Part shown: positions 56,843 through 64,000 of the stretch, piece after piece | How the letters are laid out: the number at the start of each line of letters is the position of its first letter | How positions within the stretch are numbered: the first letter of the stretch is position 1 | Assembly (NCBI RefSeq): GCF_000412335.2 | Contig: NZ_KE161030.1 | Span: forward strand, 1,428,031 to 1,492,030 | Reading direction: 5' to 3' | DNA: 64,000 bases | Origin: Cedecea davisae DSM 4568 | Lineage (GTDB): Bacteria; Pseudomonadota; Gammaproteobacteria; Enterobacterales; Enterobacteriaceae | Notes under the pieces: generated by a model | What the model saw: the letters and a program-made list of their open reading frames with translations, nothing else | What the model was told of the DNA's origin: nothing | Database searches by the model: none | Translations under genes and position numbers: made by a program

Positions 56843-57217
56843 TTACCGCTCATCCCATTCATCTGCTGCCGTGCGGCCCTCTTCGGTGTCCAGCGGCGGC
56901 TCAAGCTGAAATTCACCTTCATCCCACTCGTGCAGCGTATTCTCTTCCAGCCACTCCTGACGCAATTCAATTTCGTCAAAATCACCGTCGAACACGCTTT
57001 GCGCTGCCTCACCGCTTAACATCGGCAGGCATTCGCCGTCTTCACCATCGTCGGCAAAGAACTCGGCCTGCCACATAATATCGCCATCCTGCAGCACGTA
57101 TTTTTGAAAATTAAACTGTTCGACGTTGGCGCTTTCTTCATCCACGTTCGGGTTCTCGGCAAGAAACTGCTCCCGCGCGGCATCAATGGCTTCTTCCAGG
57201 GTTGCATACAGGCTCAT
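56843..57217 (-). CDS. msyB: Acidic protein MsyB
   Basis: 124 residues from the ATG at 57217, which has AAGGAG six bases upstream and gives the E. coli length. Very acidic (about a third Asp/Glu, for example ADDGEDGE and EEGRTAADEWDE). Multicopy suppressor of secY and secA defects in E. coli. Ends three bases from yceK in convergent orientation. Confidence 0.96.
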   Translation of the reverse strand: MSLYATLEEAIDAAREQFLAENPNVDEESANVEQFNFQKYVLQDGDIMWQAEFFADDGEDGECLPMLSGEAAQSVFDGDFDEIELRQEWLEENTLHEWDEGEFQLEPPLDTEEGRTAADEWDER

Positions 57218-57498
57218 CGGCATCTCCTTTAATCGCTTCAGAATGGGCGTAAAAGAATGTATAGATGGCGATAAGAAAGCTGTCAAAGCCGCTTTTCATC
57301 AGCCTTAAAGCGGCGGGTATATTAGATGAAGGGAAAAGTGTTGTTGGATGATTATATTTATTGAATCGTCTGGGTATCAGCAATATTTCTCCTCTCAAAG
57401 AAGGTTGATTTTTGCATGTTTTTTGAGCTACTCAGAATGGAACTAAAAAATTTCAAAGCGTATGGTTTGGGCTTTGCAATGAAAAAGGGATTTCAAAA

Positions 57499-57981
57499 AT
57501 GGCAATACCCGCTTATTTATGGATGAAGGATGATGGTGGGGCTGATATACGAGGCTCTGTTGATGTTATCGATCGTGAAGGCAGCATTGAAGTATCAGGA
57601 TTTGGTCACGGCTTACATCTGCCAACGGATAACAGTACAGGAAAGATCACCGGTACACGCGTTCATGCCCCGTTAACCTTCGAAAAAGAGTTTGATTCAT
57701 CCAGTCCATATATCTACAAGGCAGTAGCTAAAGGCCAAACGCTGAAAAGTGTAGAAATTAAATGGTATAAAATTAACTACGCAGGGCAGGAAGAAGAGTA
57801 TTTCAATATGCTGCTTGAGGGCGTGAAAGTCATTTCTATCTGTCCAATGATGCATGACTGTAAAAATCCGGCGACGGAGAAACATACCCATCTGGAAGCT
57901 GTTTCCTTGCGTTATGAGAAAATTACGTGGAAATACTGTGATGGAAACGTCGTCTTCTCCGACAGCTGGAATGAAAGATGA
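57499..57981 (+). CDS. hcp: Hcp-family type VI secretion tube protein
   Basis: 160 residues with AAGGGA upstream. Hcp1 fold signatures: AIPAYLWMKDDGGADIRGSV, EVSGFGHGLHLP, APLTFEKEFDSSSPYIYKAVAKG and LEAVSLRYEKITWKY. Hcp hexamers form the expelled tube and carry small effectors in the lumen. No other T6SS structural gene is in the window, so it is an orphan copy serving a system elsewhere. Its TGA overlaps the following effector ATG (ATGA). Confidence 0.93.
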   Translation: MAIPAYLWMKDDGGADIRGSVDVIDREGSIEVSGFGHGLHLPTDNSTGKITGTRVHAPLTFEKEFDSSSPYIYKAVAKGQTLKSVEIKWYKINYAGQEEEYFNMLLEGVKVISICPMMHDCKNPATEKHTHLEAVSLRYEKITWKYCDGNVVFSDSWNER

Positions 57982-58457
57982 TCAAATGCACCTTCTATCT
58001 CAACGGCGGATCCTTGAGTAACCTCAGCTGCCCTGGAATAGGTTTCTTTCCGGCTTATTCTGGCGAGTCTGGCAGTACTCGTAACAACCCTGATGCAATG
58101 GCCGTGAAGGATTTCGGGCCGCTTCCACCAGGAAAGTACTACATCGTTTCTCGCCCAACTGGCGGTAGGCTCAGTGGTATAAGAGATTATGTTGGCTCGG
58201 TGCTTAGTGGATCAGACCGCGATTTATGGTTTGGCCTATTCAGAGAGGACAGTAACATTGATGACTATACATTCATTGGCGAGGTAGAACGTGGTAATTT
58301 CAGATTGCATCCGGCAGGGTACAAGGGAATTAGTCACGGGTGTATCACGTTACCTTCTATTTCAAATTATATGATTATCAGAAATGCATTAATGAATACT
58401 ACGAAATTTAATGTAACACCTTTTTTATTAGCATATGGCACAGTACATGTTTATTGA
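57978..58457 (+). CDS. T6SS effector, DUF2778 / Tlde1-like L,D-transpeptidase
   Basis: 159 residues, translationally coupled to hcp. The catalytic motif is seen: FRLHPAG (His111) then ISHGCITLP (His120, Cys122), the H...SHGC pattern of L,D-transpeptidase-like folds. In Tlde1 effectors such a domain cuts or exchanges tetrapeptide stems of target-cell peptidoglycan. No signal peptide, as expected for Hcp cargo. It overlaps the next small membrane-protein gene. Confidence 0.85.
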   Translation: MIKCTFYLNGGSLSNLSCPGIGFFPAYSGESGSTRNNPDAMAVKDFGPLPPGKYYIVSRPTGGRLSGIRDYVGSVLSGSDRDLWFGLFREDSNIDDYTFIGEVERGNFRLHPAGYKGISHGCITLPSISNYMIIRNALMNTTKFNVTPFLLAYGTVHVY

Positions 58458-58704
58458 ACTGCGATACTTAAAACCCGTATTGATATGGATGGTATATACT
58501 CTTTTTGCCATTGGTATATTCTGCGTTCTATGGTCAGTATTGCCCGAAAGAAAATTATATGATTGGTATTCTAGTGACAATAATTTTGTAGATGAATTTG
58601 AATGGGATAATATATATATGACAATTATACTTCTACTGAGTGCCATTTTGAATTGTCTGGTGATACTACTGACTACGTTCGTCAGACGCATATGTACAAA
58701 GTGA
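58435..58704 (+). CDS. Two-helix membrane protein, probable immunity to the effector
   Basis: 89 residues, overlapping the effector end by 23 bases; an internal ATG at 58447 is another start. Hydrophobic segments at about 13-35 (LKPVLIWMVYTLFAIGIFCVL) and 62-82, with an acidic loop between (SSDNNFVDEFEWDN) probably facing the periplasm, where the effector acts. AT-rich. I recognise no named family; the immunity role is inferred from order and topology. Confidence 0.6.
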   Translation: MAQYMFIELRYLKPVLIWMVYTLFAIGIFCVLWSVLPERKLYDWYSSDNNFVDEFEWDNIYMTIILLLSAILNCLVILLTTFVRRICTK

Positions 58705-58822
58705 TACTAAATATATTTGGCATCAAAGAGATTCGTTACTCTTCGATTTATCATCAGAACTTCAAATTGCAGCTGGCCTGTCTTCAATTCAGGTCGCAGC
58801 CTGTGTATATGCCCGCAATTTT

Positions 58823-60049
58823 TTACTCTCCCGGAATACGCACCCGCTCGGCGGGCTGGCGCAGGGTTATCCATGAATAGACGGCGTTAAACATCACCAC
58901 GCTTGCGGTGACGAGAAAGACGGTGCGGAAGCCGTAGCTGGCGGAAACGGCGGCGCCCAGCAGCGGGCCGGTGACGTTGCCGATATCGCGGAAGGATTGG
59001 TTGTAGCTAAATATTCGGCCAGCAATTTGATTAGAAGAGTTGTAGACCAGCAGGGTCTGTACCGCGGGCAATAGCGCTCCGTCGGCGGCGCCAAGCAGGA
59101 AGCGCAGGATACCAAGTTGCCAGACGTTTTGGACCAGCGACATCGGGATCAGAAGAAGCACCGAAATGGCTAATGCGCCGATAAGTATTTTCTCCGGGCC
59201 AATGCGATCGCCGAGCTTGCCCAACCTCGGGGCACCAATCAGCGCCGCCACGCCGGGGACGGAAGCAATCATCCCGCTGATAAACGCCAGATTGCTGACG
59301 TTCCCCGCAAGGTCGCGGACATAGAGCGTGAGGATGGGCGCAATGGAGCCGGTAGCGACCTGAATTATCATGGTGGTGACAAACAGGCTCAACACCAGGC
59401 GCGGATTTTTCAGCGAGGTCAGCACCTGACGAGCGTGCAGCATGTCCTTTTTAGACACCGGCGTGAACGACTCGCGGATGAAAAACAGCGTCATCACAAA
59501 GCAGATAAACAGCACCAGAGAGGTAATAAAGAAAACCGAACGCAGGCCGTAGGTGTCTGCCATCAGGCCGCCCATCAGCGGGCCAAGCAGCGCGCCGCTA
59601 ACCGCACCCGTCGACAGCGTGCCAAGTGCCCATCCGCTTTTATGGCGGGGAATTTGAGTGGCTATCAGCGCATTGGCATTGGGAACAAAACCCCCCAGCA
59701 GGCCCAATAGCGCGCGCAGCGCCAGAAACTGCCAGATATTCTGCGCCAGCCCCATCAGCAGCATCACAATCGACATACCCAATGCGGAGCGCAGCAGCAT
59801 AAGCTTGCGGCCTTTCCGGTCGGCAAGACCGCCCCAGAATGGCGAAGCAACCGCGGAGAATAAAAAGGTAATGCTGAACACCAACCCGGACCACATATTC
59901 AGCTGGCTATGTCCGGTTACGCCGAGCAGTTCGACGTAGAGCGGCAGAAAGGGCATAACAAGGCTGAAGGCCGCGCCGGTGAGAAAACAGCCCAGCCAGG
60001 CGACGGCGAGATTGCGCTTCCAGTTGATGGTGGTGTCAGGGGGAGTCAT
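58823..60049 (-). CDS. mdtG: MFS multidrug efflux protein MdtG
   Basis: 408 residues from the ATG at 60049 (GGAG five bases before), the E. coli length. Twelve membrane segments; the MFS motif [19 protein letters not shown] is between helices 2 and 3. In E. coli it is a marA/soxS/rob target giving fosfomycin and deoxycholate tolerance. Confidence 0.97.
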   Translation of the reverse strand: MTPPDTTINWKRNLAVAWLGCFLTGAAFSLVMPFLPLYVELLGVTGHSQLNMWSGLVFSITFLFSAVASPFWGGLADRKGRKLMLLRSALGMSIVMLLMGLAQNIWQFLALRALLGLLGGFVPNANALIATQIPRHKSGWALGTLSTGAVSGALLGPLMGGLMADTYGLRSVFFITSLVLFICFVMTLFFIRESFTPVSKKDMLHARQVLTSLKNPRLVLSLFVTTMIIQVATGSIAPILTLYVRDLAGNVSNLAFISGMIASVPGVAALIGAPRLGKLGDRIGPEKILIGALAISVLLLIPMSLVQNVWQLGILRFLLGAADGALLPAVQTLLVYNSSNQIAGRIFSYNQSFRDIGNVTGPLLGAAVSASYGFRTVFLVTASVVMFNAVYSWITLRQPAERVRIPGE

Positions 60050-60174
60050 ACCGCTCCGAAATTGCAAAGTAAAGCCGAATGGCAAGATAGTAGAACTATT
60101 ACTCTGCTAATTATGCGCCCGATGATATCGGGCTGGCAAATCGAAGGGCTTTTTTGAGCAAACGGAGACAGGCA

Positions 60175-60204
60175 GAAAAAGAAAGGGTGGCCGTAGCCAC
60201 CCTG
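60175..60204 (-). terminator. Terminator of lpxL
   Basis: On the minus strand GGGTGGC-TACG-GCCACCC followed by TTTCTTTTT. Confidence 0.85.
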
Positions 60205-60207
60205 CGG

Positions 60208-61131
60208 TCATTGATATCTGTCCGGCATGCCTTCGGGGCGGGTTTTAAAGCGGCGATGCAACCACATATACTGCTCCGGTGCCATCAGAATGCATTTCTC
60301 GACGATCTTATTCATCCAGCGGGCGGTTTCTGCCGGGCTTTCCAGCGGCGGATTAAGCTCCGGCTGAATGATCGTTAACTCATAACCTTTACCTTTCGGC
60401 AGGCGGCGCGGAACAAAAGGAACAGCGCAGGCGCCTGAAAGCTTAGCCAGCGTATAAGTTCCGGTGGTGGTTGCCGCCTGTTCAACCGCGAAGAATGGCA
60501 CAAACTCGCTGCCGCGCGGGCCGTAGTCGTGATCCGGCGCGTACCAGATGATATCGCCGTTTTTCAGGGCGCGGATCATGCCCTTCAGATCTTTACGATC
60601 GATCATGCTCTTATTGGAGCGCATGCGGCCCCAGGTTTGCAGCCAGTCCAGCAGCGGGTTGTCGTTAGGCCGGTAGACGCCAATACCCGGAGTTTTAATA
60701 CCGAAAATGCGTGCGCCAAGCTCCAGCGTCAGAAAGTGGATGCCGATCAGCAAAATGCCCTGGCCGGTCTTTTCAATCTCTTTAACTATCTCTACGCCTT
60801 CGTAGTGGCACCATTTATTGATGCGCTTAGTCGGCCAGAACCAGGCCATCCCGGTTTCAATCAGCCCCATACCCACGGACTCGAAATTTTCCACCACCAT
60901 CTTTTCACGCTCGTCGGCGCTCATTTGGGGGAAGCAAAGCTCGAGGTTACGGTAGGCTATGCGCGCGCGGCGCTTCATCAGGCGTTTAGCCAGCCGGCCC
61001 AGGCCGCAGCCAATGCGGTAAAGAACCGGGTAAGGGAGCTGTACCAGCAGGTATAAAAAACCGATGCCAAGCCAGGTAAGCCAGTAGCGCGGATGCAGTA
61101 ACGCGCGCGAGAATTGCGGTAAGTTCGTCAT
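60208..61131 (-). CDS. lpxL: Lipid A lauroyltransferase LpxL
   Basis: 307 residues (E. coli 306). One N-terminal membrane segment, then the HxxxxxE acyltransferase motif in [12 protein letters not shown] and the arginine-rich [17 protein letters not shown]. Transfers laurate from ACP to Kdo2-lipid IVA on the inner face of the inner membrane. Divergent from trhO. Confidence 0.97.
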   Translation of the reverse strand: MTNLPQFSRALLHPRYWLTWLGIGFLYLLVQLPYPVLYRIGCGLGRLAKRLMKRRARIAYRNLELCFPQMSADEREKMVVENFESVGMGLIETGMAWFWPTKRINKWCHYEGVEIVKEIEKTGQGILLIGIHFLTLELGARIFGIKTPGIGVYRPNDNPLLDWLQTWGRMRSNKSMIDRKDLKGMIRALKNGDIIWYAPDHDYGPRGSEFVPFFAVEQAATTTGTYTLAKLSGACAVPFVPRRLPKGKGYELTIIQPELNPPLESPAETARWMNKIVEKCILMAPEQYMWLHRRFKTRPEGMPDRYQ

Positions 61132-61356
61132 TTAAAACCTTTGTGACGGCAATTGCCGGATCTTCTAATCATTCCATTGTGGCATTTTTTGGCGCAGAGC
61201 CAAAATTAGCGGTGGCAGAGTGCCTGATATTTCATCGATTGTTGCTGTTTTTGACGATGGGTGAGCAAAATGTAGCGTAAATCGTGGGGATGTAAATTAT
61301 CGTTATTTGCTTTATGATGCAGCCCACTTTTTTTCCGACGATTGCGAGCGAACACC

Positions 61357-62406
61357 ATGCCAGTGTTACACAACCGCGTCTCGAATGAGGAGCTGCGCGA
61401 GCGCATGCTTGCCGAAACCGAGCCGCGTACTACTATCTCATTCTACAAATATTTCACTATTGAAGAGCCTCAGGCGACACGCGATGCGCTTTACCAGCTG
61501 TTTCTGAGCCTCAACGTATTTGGTCGTGTCTATCTCGCCCGCGAGGGGATTAACGCCCAAATTAGCGTGCCTGAGAGCCGGGTAGACGCTTTCCGTGAGG
61601 CGCTTTATGCCTTCCACCCGGCGCTGAGTAACCTGCGCCTTAATATCGCCCTTGAAGACGACGGTAAATCGTTCTGGGTGCTGCGTATGAAGGTGCGCGA
61701 GCGCATTGTTGCCGACGGTATCGACGATCCAACCTTTGATGCCAGCGACGTGGGCGAATACCTGAAGGCTGCGGACGTCAACGCGATGCTGGACGACCCG
61801 AGCGCGGTGTTTGTCGATATGCGCAACCACTATGAATATGAAGTGGGCCATTTCGAAGATGCGGTTGAGATACCGGCCGACACCTTCCGCGAACAGCTGC
61901 CGAAGGCTGTAGATATGATGCAGGACGATAAAGACAAAAAAATCGTCATGTATTGCACCGGCGGCATTCGCTGTGAAAAAGCCAGCGCGTGGATGCGTCA
62001 CAACGGTTTTAAAAACGTGTATCACATTGAAGGCGGGATTATCGAGTATGCACGCCGCGCCCGTGAGCAGGGGTTACCCGTACGTTTTGTCGGTAAGAAC
62101 TTTGTGTTTGATGAACGTATGGGCGAACGCATTTCCGATGACGTGATTGCCCACTGCCATCAGTGCGGGGCACCGTGCGATAGTCACACCAACTGTAAAA
62201 ATGACGGCTGCCATCTGCTGTTTATCCAGTGTCCTGCCTGCGCCGAGAAATTTTCAGGCTGTTGCAGCGAAGTGTGCCGTGATGAACTGGCCCTGACGCC
62301 GGAAGAGCAGCGTCGCCGCCGCGCCGGTCGTGAAAACGGTAATAAGGTGTTCAATAAATCTCGCGGTGCGCTAAACACCACGCTGGGTATTCCTGACCCC
62401 GAGTAA
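61357..62406 (+). CDS. trhO: tRNA uridine-34 hydroxylase TrhO (rhodanese family)
   Basis: 349 residues from the ATG at 61357. N-terminal acylphosphatase-like domain, then rhodanese domain with active-site loop [11 protein letters not shown] (Cys about 190), then a Cys-rich C terminus ([32 protein letters not shown]). Makes 5-hydroxyuridine at the wobble position in an oxygen-dependent way. Formerly yceA. Confidence 0.97.
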   Translation: MPVLHNRVSNEELRERMLAETEPRTTISFYKYFTIEEPQATRDALYQLFLSLNVFGRVYLAREGINAQISVPESRVDAFREALYAFHPALSNLRLNIALEDDGKSFWVLRMKVRERIVADGIDDPTFDASDVGEYLKAADVNAMLDDPSAVFVDMRNHYEYEVGHFEDAVEIPADTFREQLPKAVDMMQDDKDKKIVMYCTGGIRCEKASAWMRHNGFKNVYHIEGGIIEYARRAREQGLPVRFVGKNFVFDERMGERISDDVIAHCHQCGAPCDSHTNCKNDGCHLLFIQCPACAEKFSGCCSEVCRDELALTPEEQRRRRAGRENGNKVFNKSRGALNTTLGIPDPE

Positions 62407-62410
62407 GATT

Positions 62411-62439
62411 GAAAGCCTCCCCGAAAAGGGAGGCCTTTC
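62411..62439. terminator. Terminator between convergent trhO and yceI
   Basis: GAAAGCCTCCC-CGAAAA-GGGAGGCCTTTC stem with A/T flanks on each side. Confidence 0.8.
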
Positions 62440-62441
62440 GA

Positions 62442-63014
62442 CTACTGGCGAACGCCCTCGACAGAAATAATCAAGTCCACATCCTGCGAAGCCGGCCCCA
62501 GATCCTGGGTAATATTGAAGTCTTTCAGCTTGATCTTGCCCTGTGCTTCAAAACCCGCGCGTACGCCGCCCCACGGATCGTCGCCCTGGCCAATCAGTTT
62601 GGCCGCCAGCGTCACTGGCTTAGTAACGCCGTTTAGCGTCAGGTTGCCGGTAATATCCAGCTTCTCGCCGTCTTTTTTCACTTCGGTCGAAGCAAAGGTC
62701 GCCTGAGGGAATTTTGCCGCATTGAGGAATTCCGCGCTGCGCAGGTGCTTATCGCGTTCGGCGTGGTTGGTATCAACGCTGGTGGTGTTGATGGTAACGT
62801 TTACCTTATCGGCGGCTGGATCCTTTTCATCGAAGGTAAAAGTACCGTCAAAATCGCGGAAAGTACCGTACAGCCAGCTATAGCCGAGGTGCTGAATACG
62901 GAAATTCACAAAGGCGTGTTGGCCCTGTTTATCAATTTTGTAGTCCGCAGCGACGGCGGAGCCAGTAGTGAATAACAGAGCGCTTAATGTGGCTCCCAGC
63001 AGGATTTTTTTCAT
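62442..63014 (-). CDS. yceI: YceI-family periplasmic lipocalin-like protein
   Basis: 190 residues (E. coli 191). Signal peptide ends at AVAA. The YceI fold binds isoprenoid quinone-type lipids; [21 protein letters not shown] and [13 protein letters not shown] are conserved. Induced at high pH and osmolarity in E. coli. Seventeen bases after yceJ in the same operon. Confidence 0.96.
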   Translation of the reverse strand: MKKILLGATLSALLFTTGSAVAADYKIDKQGQHAFVNFRIQHLGYSWLYGTFRDFDGTFTFDEKDPAADKVNVTINTTSVDTNHAERDKHLRSAEFLNAAKFPQATFASTEVKKDGEKLDITGNLTLNGVTKPVTLAAKLIGQGDDPWGGVRAGFEAQGKIKLKDFNITQDLGPASQDVDLIISVEGVRQ

Positions 63015-63031
63015 CGTCTAACTCTCCATGG

Positions 63032-63586
63032 TTAACGGGATACTTTGCCCAGCATGCGCTTGAGGGTGGCATCCTTATCTATAAAATGGTGCTTCAGGGC
63101 GGCGATCGCGTGGAGCAGGGAAATAATTACCACCGTCCAGGCCAGCCAAAGATGAACCGTGCCCGCGAGGTCGGCCTGGCTGGCGAAGTCGGTAAGCGTT
63201 GCCGGAACATCAAACCAGCCAAACACGCTGACAGGTTTCCCGTCCGCGGTGGATATCAGGTAACCGCTCAGTAAAATAGCGAACAACAATGCGTACAGCA
63301 GAATATGGGCGATTGACGCGCTAATTCGGGTCAGGCGTGAATAACTTTTCAGCGCCGGGGGAGGAGGCGAAATAAAACGCCAGATAACACGAATGACCAG
63401 CCCCAGCATCAGTAAAATACCCATACTTTTGTGGATCTCTGGCGCTTTGTGATACCAGACGTCGTAATAACCGAGGGTGACCATCCAGAGGCCAAGGGCA
63501 AACATCCCGTAAACCGTGGCGGCGGTCAGCCAGTGAAGCAGTACCGAAAGATGTCCGTAGCGATCGGGTGAATTTCGCCATTGCAT
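63032..63586 (-). CDS. yceJ: Cytochrome b561 family protein YceJ
   Basis: 184 residues. Four membrane helices, with haem-ligand histidines in SVLLHWLTA, EIHKSMGILLM, VHLWLAWTVV and SLLHAIAALKHHF. Two-haem inner-membrane cytochrome, presumably oxidising quinol or superoxide as CybB does. Upstream gene of yceJ-yceI. Confidence 0.94.
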   Translation of the reverse strand: MQWRNSPDRYGHLSVLLHWLTAATVYGMFALGLWMVTLGYYDVWYHKAPEIHKSMGILLMLGLVIRVIWRFISPPPPALKSYSRLTRISASIAHILLYALLFAILLSGYLISTADGKPVSVFGWFDVPATLTDFASQADLAGTVHLWLAWTVVIISLLHAIAALKHHFIDKDATLKRMLGKVSR

Positions 63587-63861
63587 AATTATGCGTCCAT
63601 GTATTTTTCTGAAGAAATTAAAAATAGGCTTTCTGTTAACCTCAGATCAACATAAATATGCTTTTTTATAAATATATCTTACCTGTTTCTATTTTTTTGA
63701 ATGACTCATGCCGATTGTTATCAGTTGAGTCGAATGAATAGTGGTTTTTTCAGGTGGGAAGCCGAGTTGAAATAATAATTGTGAATTTAATTGTTTGCAT
63801 TAAAACTATATTTATTTAAATTCATCGTCAATTATTGTCAATATAACCGGCGACGAGTTAT
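63587..63861. other. AT-rich spacer without recognised gene
   Basis: 275 bases upstream of yceJ. It is AT-rich, presumably containing the yceJI promoter. No ORF, tRNA or clear hairpin is seen. Confidence 0.6.
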
Positions 63862-63975
63862 TTAATAAAAATAGATATAAGCAAGATCGATTATCGCCAC
63901 GATGGCCCAGAGAATAAGATAAAGGATAAAGTGCTCGCGGATATTATTGGTTAAAAAATGAATAAATTTGCTCAT
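63862..63975 (-). CDS. yceO: Small membrane protein YceO
   Basis: 37 residues, reading MSKFIHFLTNNIREHFILYL then a hydrophobic segment ending IDLAYIYFY. A ribosome site CCGGAG lies six bases before the ATG at 63975. It matches E. coli YceO, as I recall it, in the NNIREH core and in the position after yceJ. One membrane helix with a basic N-terminal part. In E. coli it is linked to biofilm formation and acid response; mechanism unknown. Confidence 0.85.
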   Translation of the reverse strand: MSKFIHFLTNNIREHFILYLILWAIVAIIDLAYIYFY

Positions 63976-64000
63976 GGCGACTCCGGTTAAAAAGTGGCGG

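Noticed and set aside
58653-58880. 75-codon ORF overlapping the end of the immunity-like gene and mdtG
   Set aside because: Mostly antisense to mdtG and without a ribosome site; no protein features.
1-64000. CRISPR arrays, transposases, integrases
   Set aside because: No regularly spaced direct repeats of CRISPR type and no transposase or recombinase motifs were found.

Overview
The window is a chromosomal segment from a member of the Enterobacteriaceae that is not Escherichia itself. From agp (about 12.0 kb) to the right end the gene order follows the E. coli K-12 order agp-yccJ-wrbA-ymdF-(rut)-rutR-putA-putP-efeUOB-phoH-serX-ghrA-ycdXYZ-csgGFED-csgBAC-ymdA-ymdB-opgC-opgGH-yceK-msyB-mdtG-lpxL-trhO-yceI-yceJ-yceO. 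Most of these proteins have the E. coli length to within a few residues. The genus cannot be fixed by reading alone; a Cedecea/Enterobacter-like organism would fit.

Layout. 0-4.1 kb: a sugar-kinase fragment, then a minus-strand operon of an MtnB-type dehydratase, an FGGY kinase and a D-2-hydroxyacid dehydrogenase. 4.2-8.5 kb: a probable zinc-starvation operon behind a near-palindromic Zur-like site (folE2, gamma-carbonic-anhydrase-like protein, FecCD-type ABC importer). 8.5-11.9 kb: an HxlR regulator with an SDR dehydrogenase and repeated operator-like palindromes, then a LysR regulator divergent from a subclass B3 metallo-beta-lactamase-like protein with altered metal ligands. 12-27.4 kb: the conserved backbone agp to efeB, including proline catabolism (putA/putP) and ferrous iron uptake (efeUOB). 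The rut operon is absent although rutR remains. A small cassette with a GNAT (TacT-like) gene sits between wrbA and ymdF inside a 39-bp direct repeat. 27.7-34.8 kb: phoH, a complete chitobiose operon chbBCARFG in a non-E. coli location, and a ygbA-like gene behind an NsrR-like palindrome. 34.8-35.7 kb: two tRNA-Ser(GGA) genes, each followed by an approximately 182-bp repeat that carries the tRNA 3' end, recalling the rtT repeats of the E. coli tyrT locus.

35.8-43.7 kb: ghrA, ycdXYZ and the full curli system; CsgA has a shortened N-terminal secretion segment. 43.7-50.2 kb: an insertion between ymdA and ymdB with a LolA-like protein, a phosphopantetheinyl transferase and a hydroxamate-siderophore uptake set (FhuD-like, FhuB-like, TonB receptor) lacking its ATPase. 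50.3-56.5 kb: ymdB and osmoregulated periplasmic glucan synthesis (opgC, opgGH); clsC is missing. 57.5-58.7 kb: an orphan type VI secretion islet (Hcp, DUF2778/Tlde1-like L,D-transpeptidase effector, probable membrane immunity protein). 58.8-64 kb: mdtG, lpxL, trhO, yceI, yceJ and the 37-residue yceO, which is often missed.

Accessory content is concentrated in small islets between conserved genes: the GNAT cassette, the chb block, the tRNA-Ser repeats, the siderophore block and the Hcp islet. No integrase, transposase or CRISPR array was seen.
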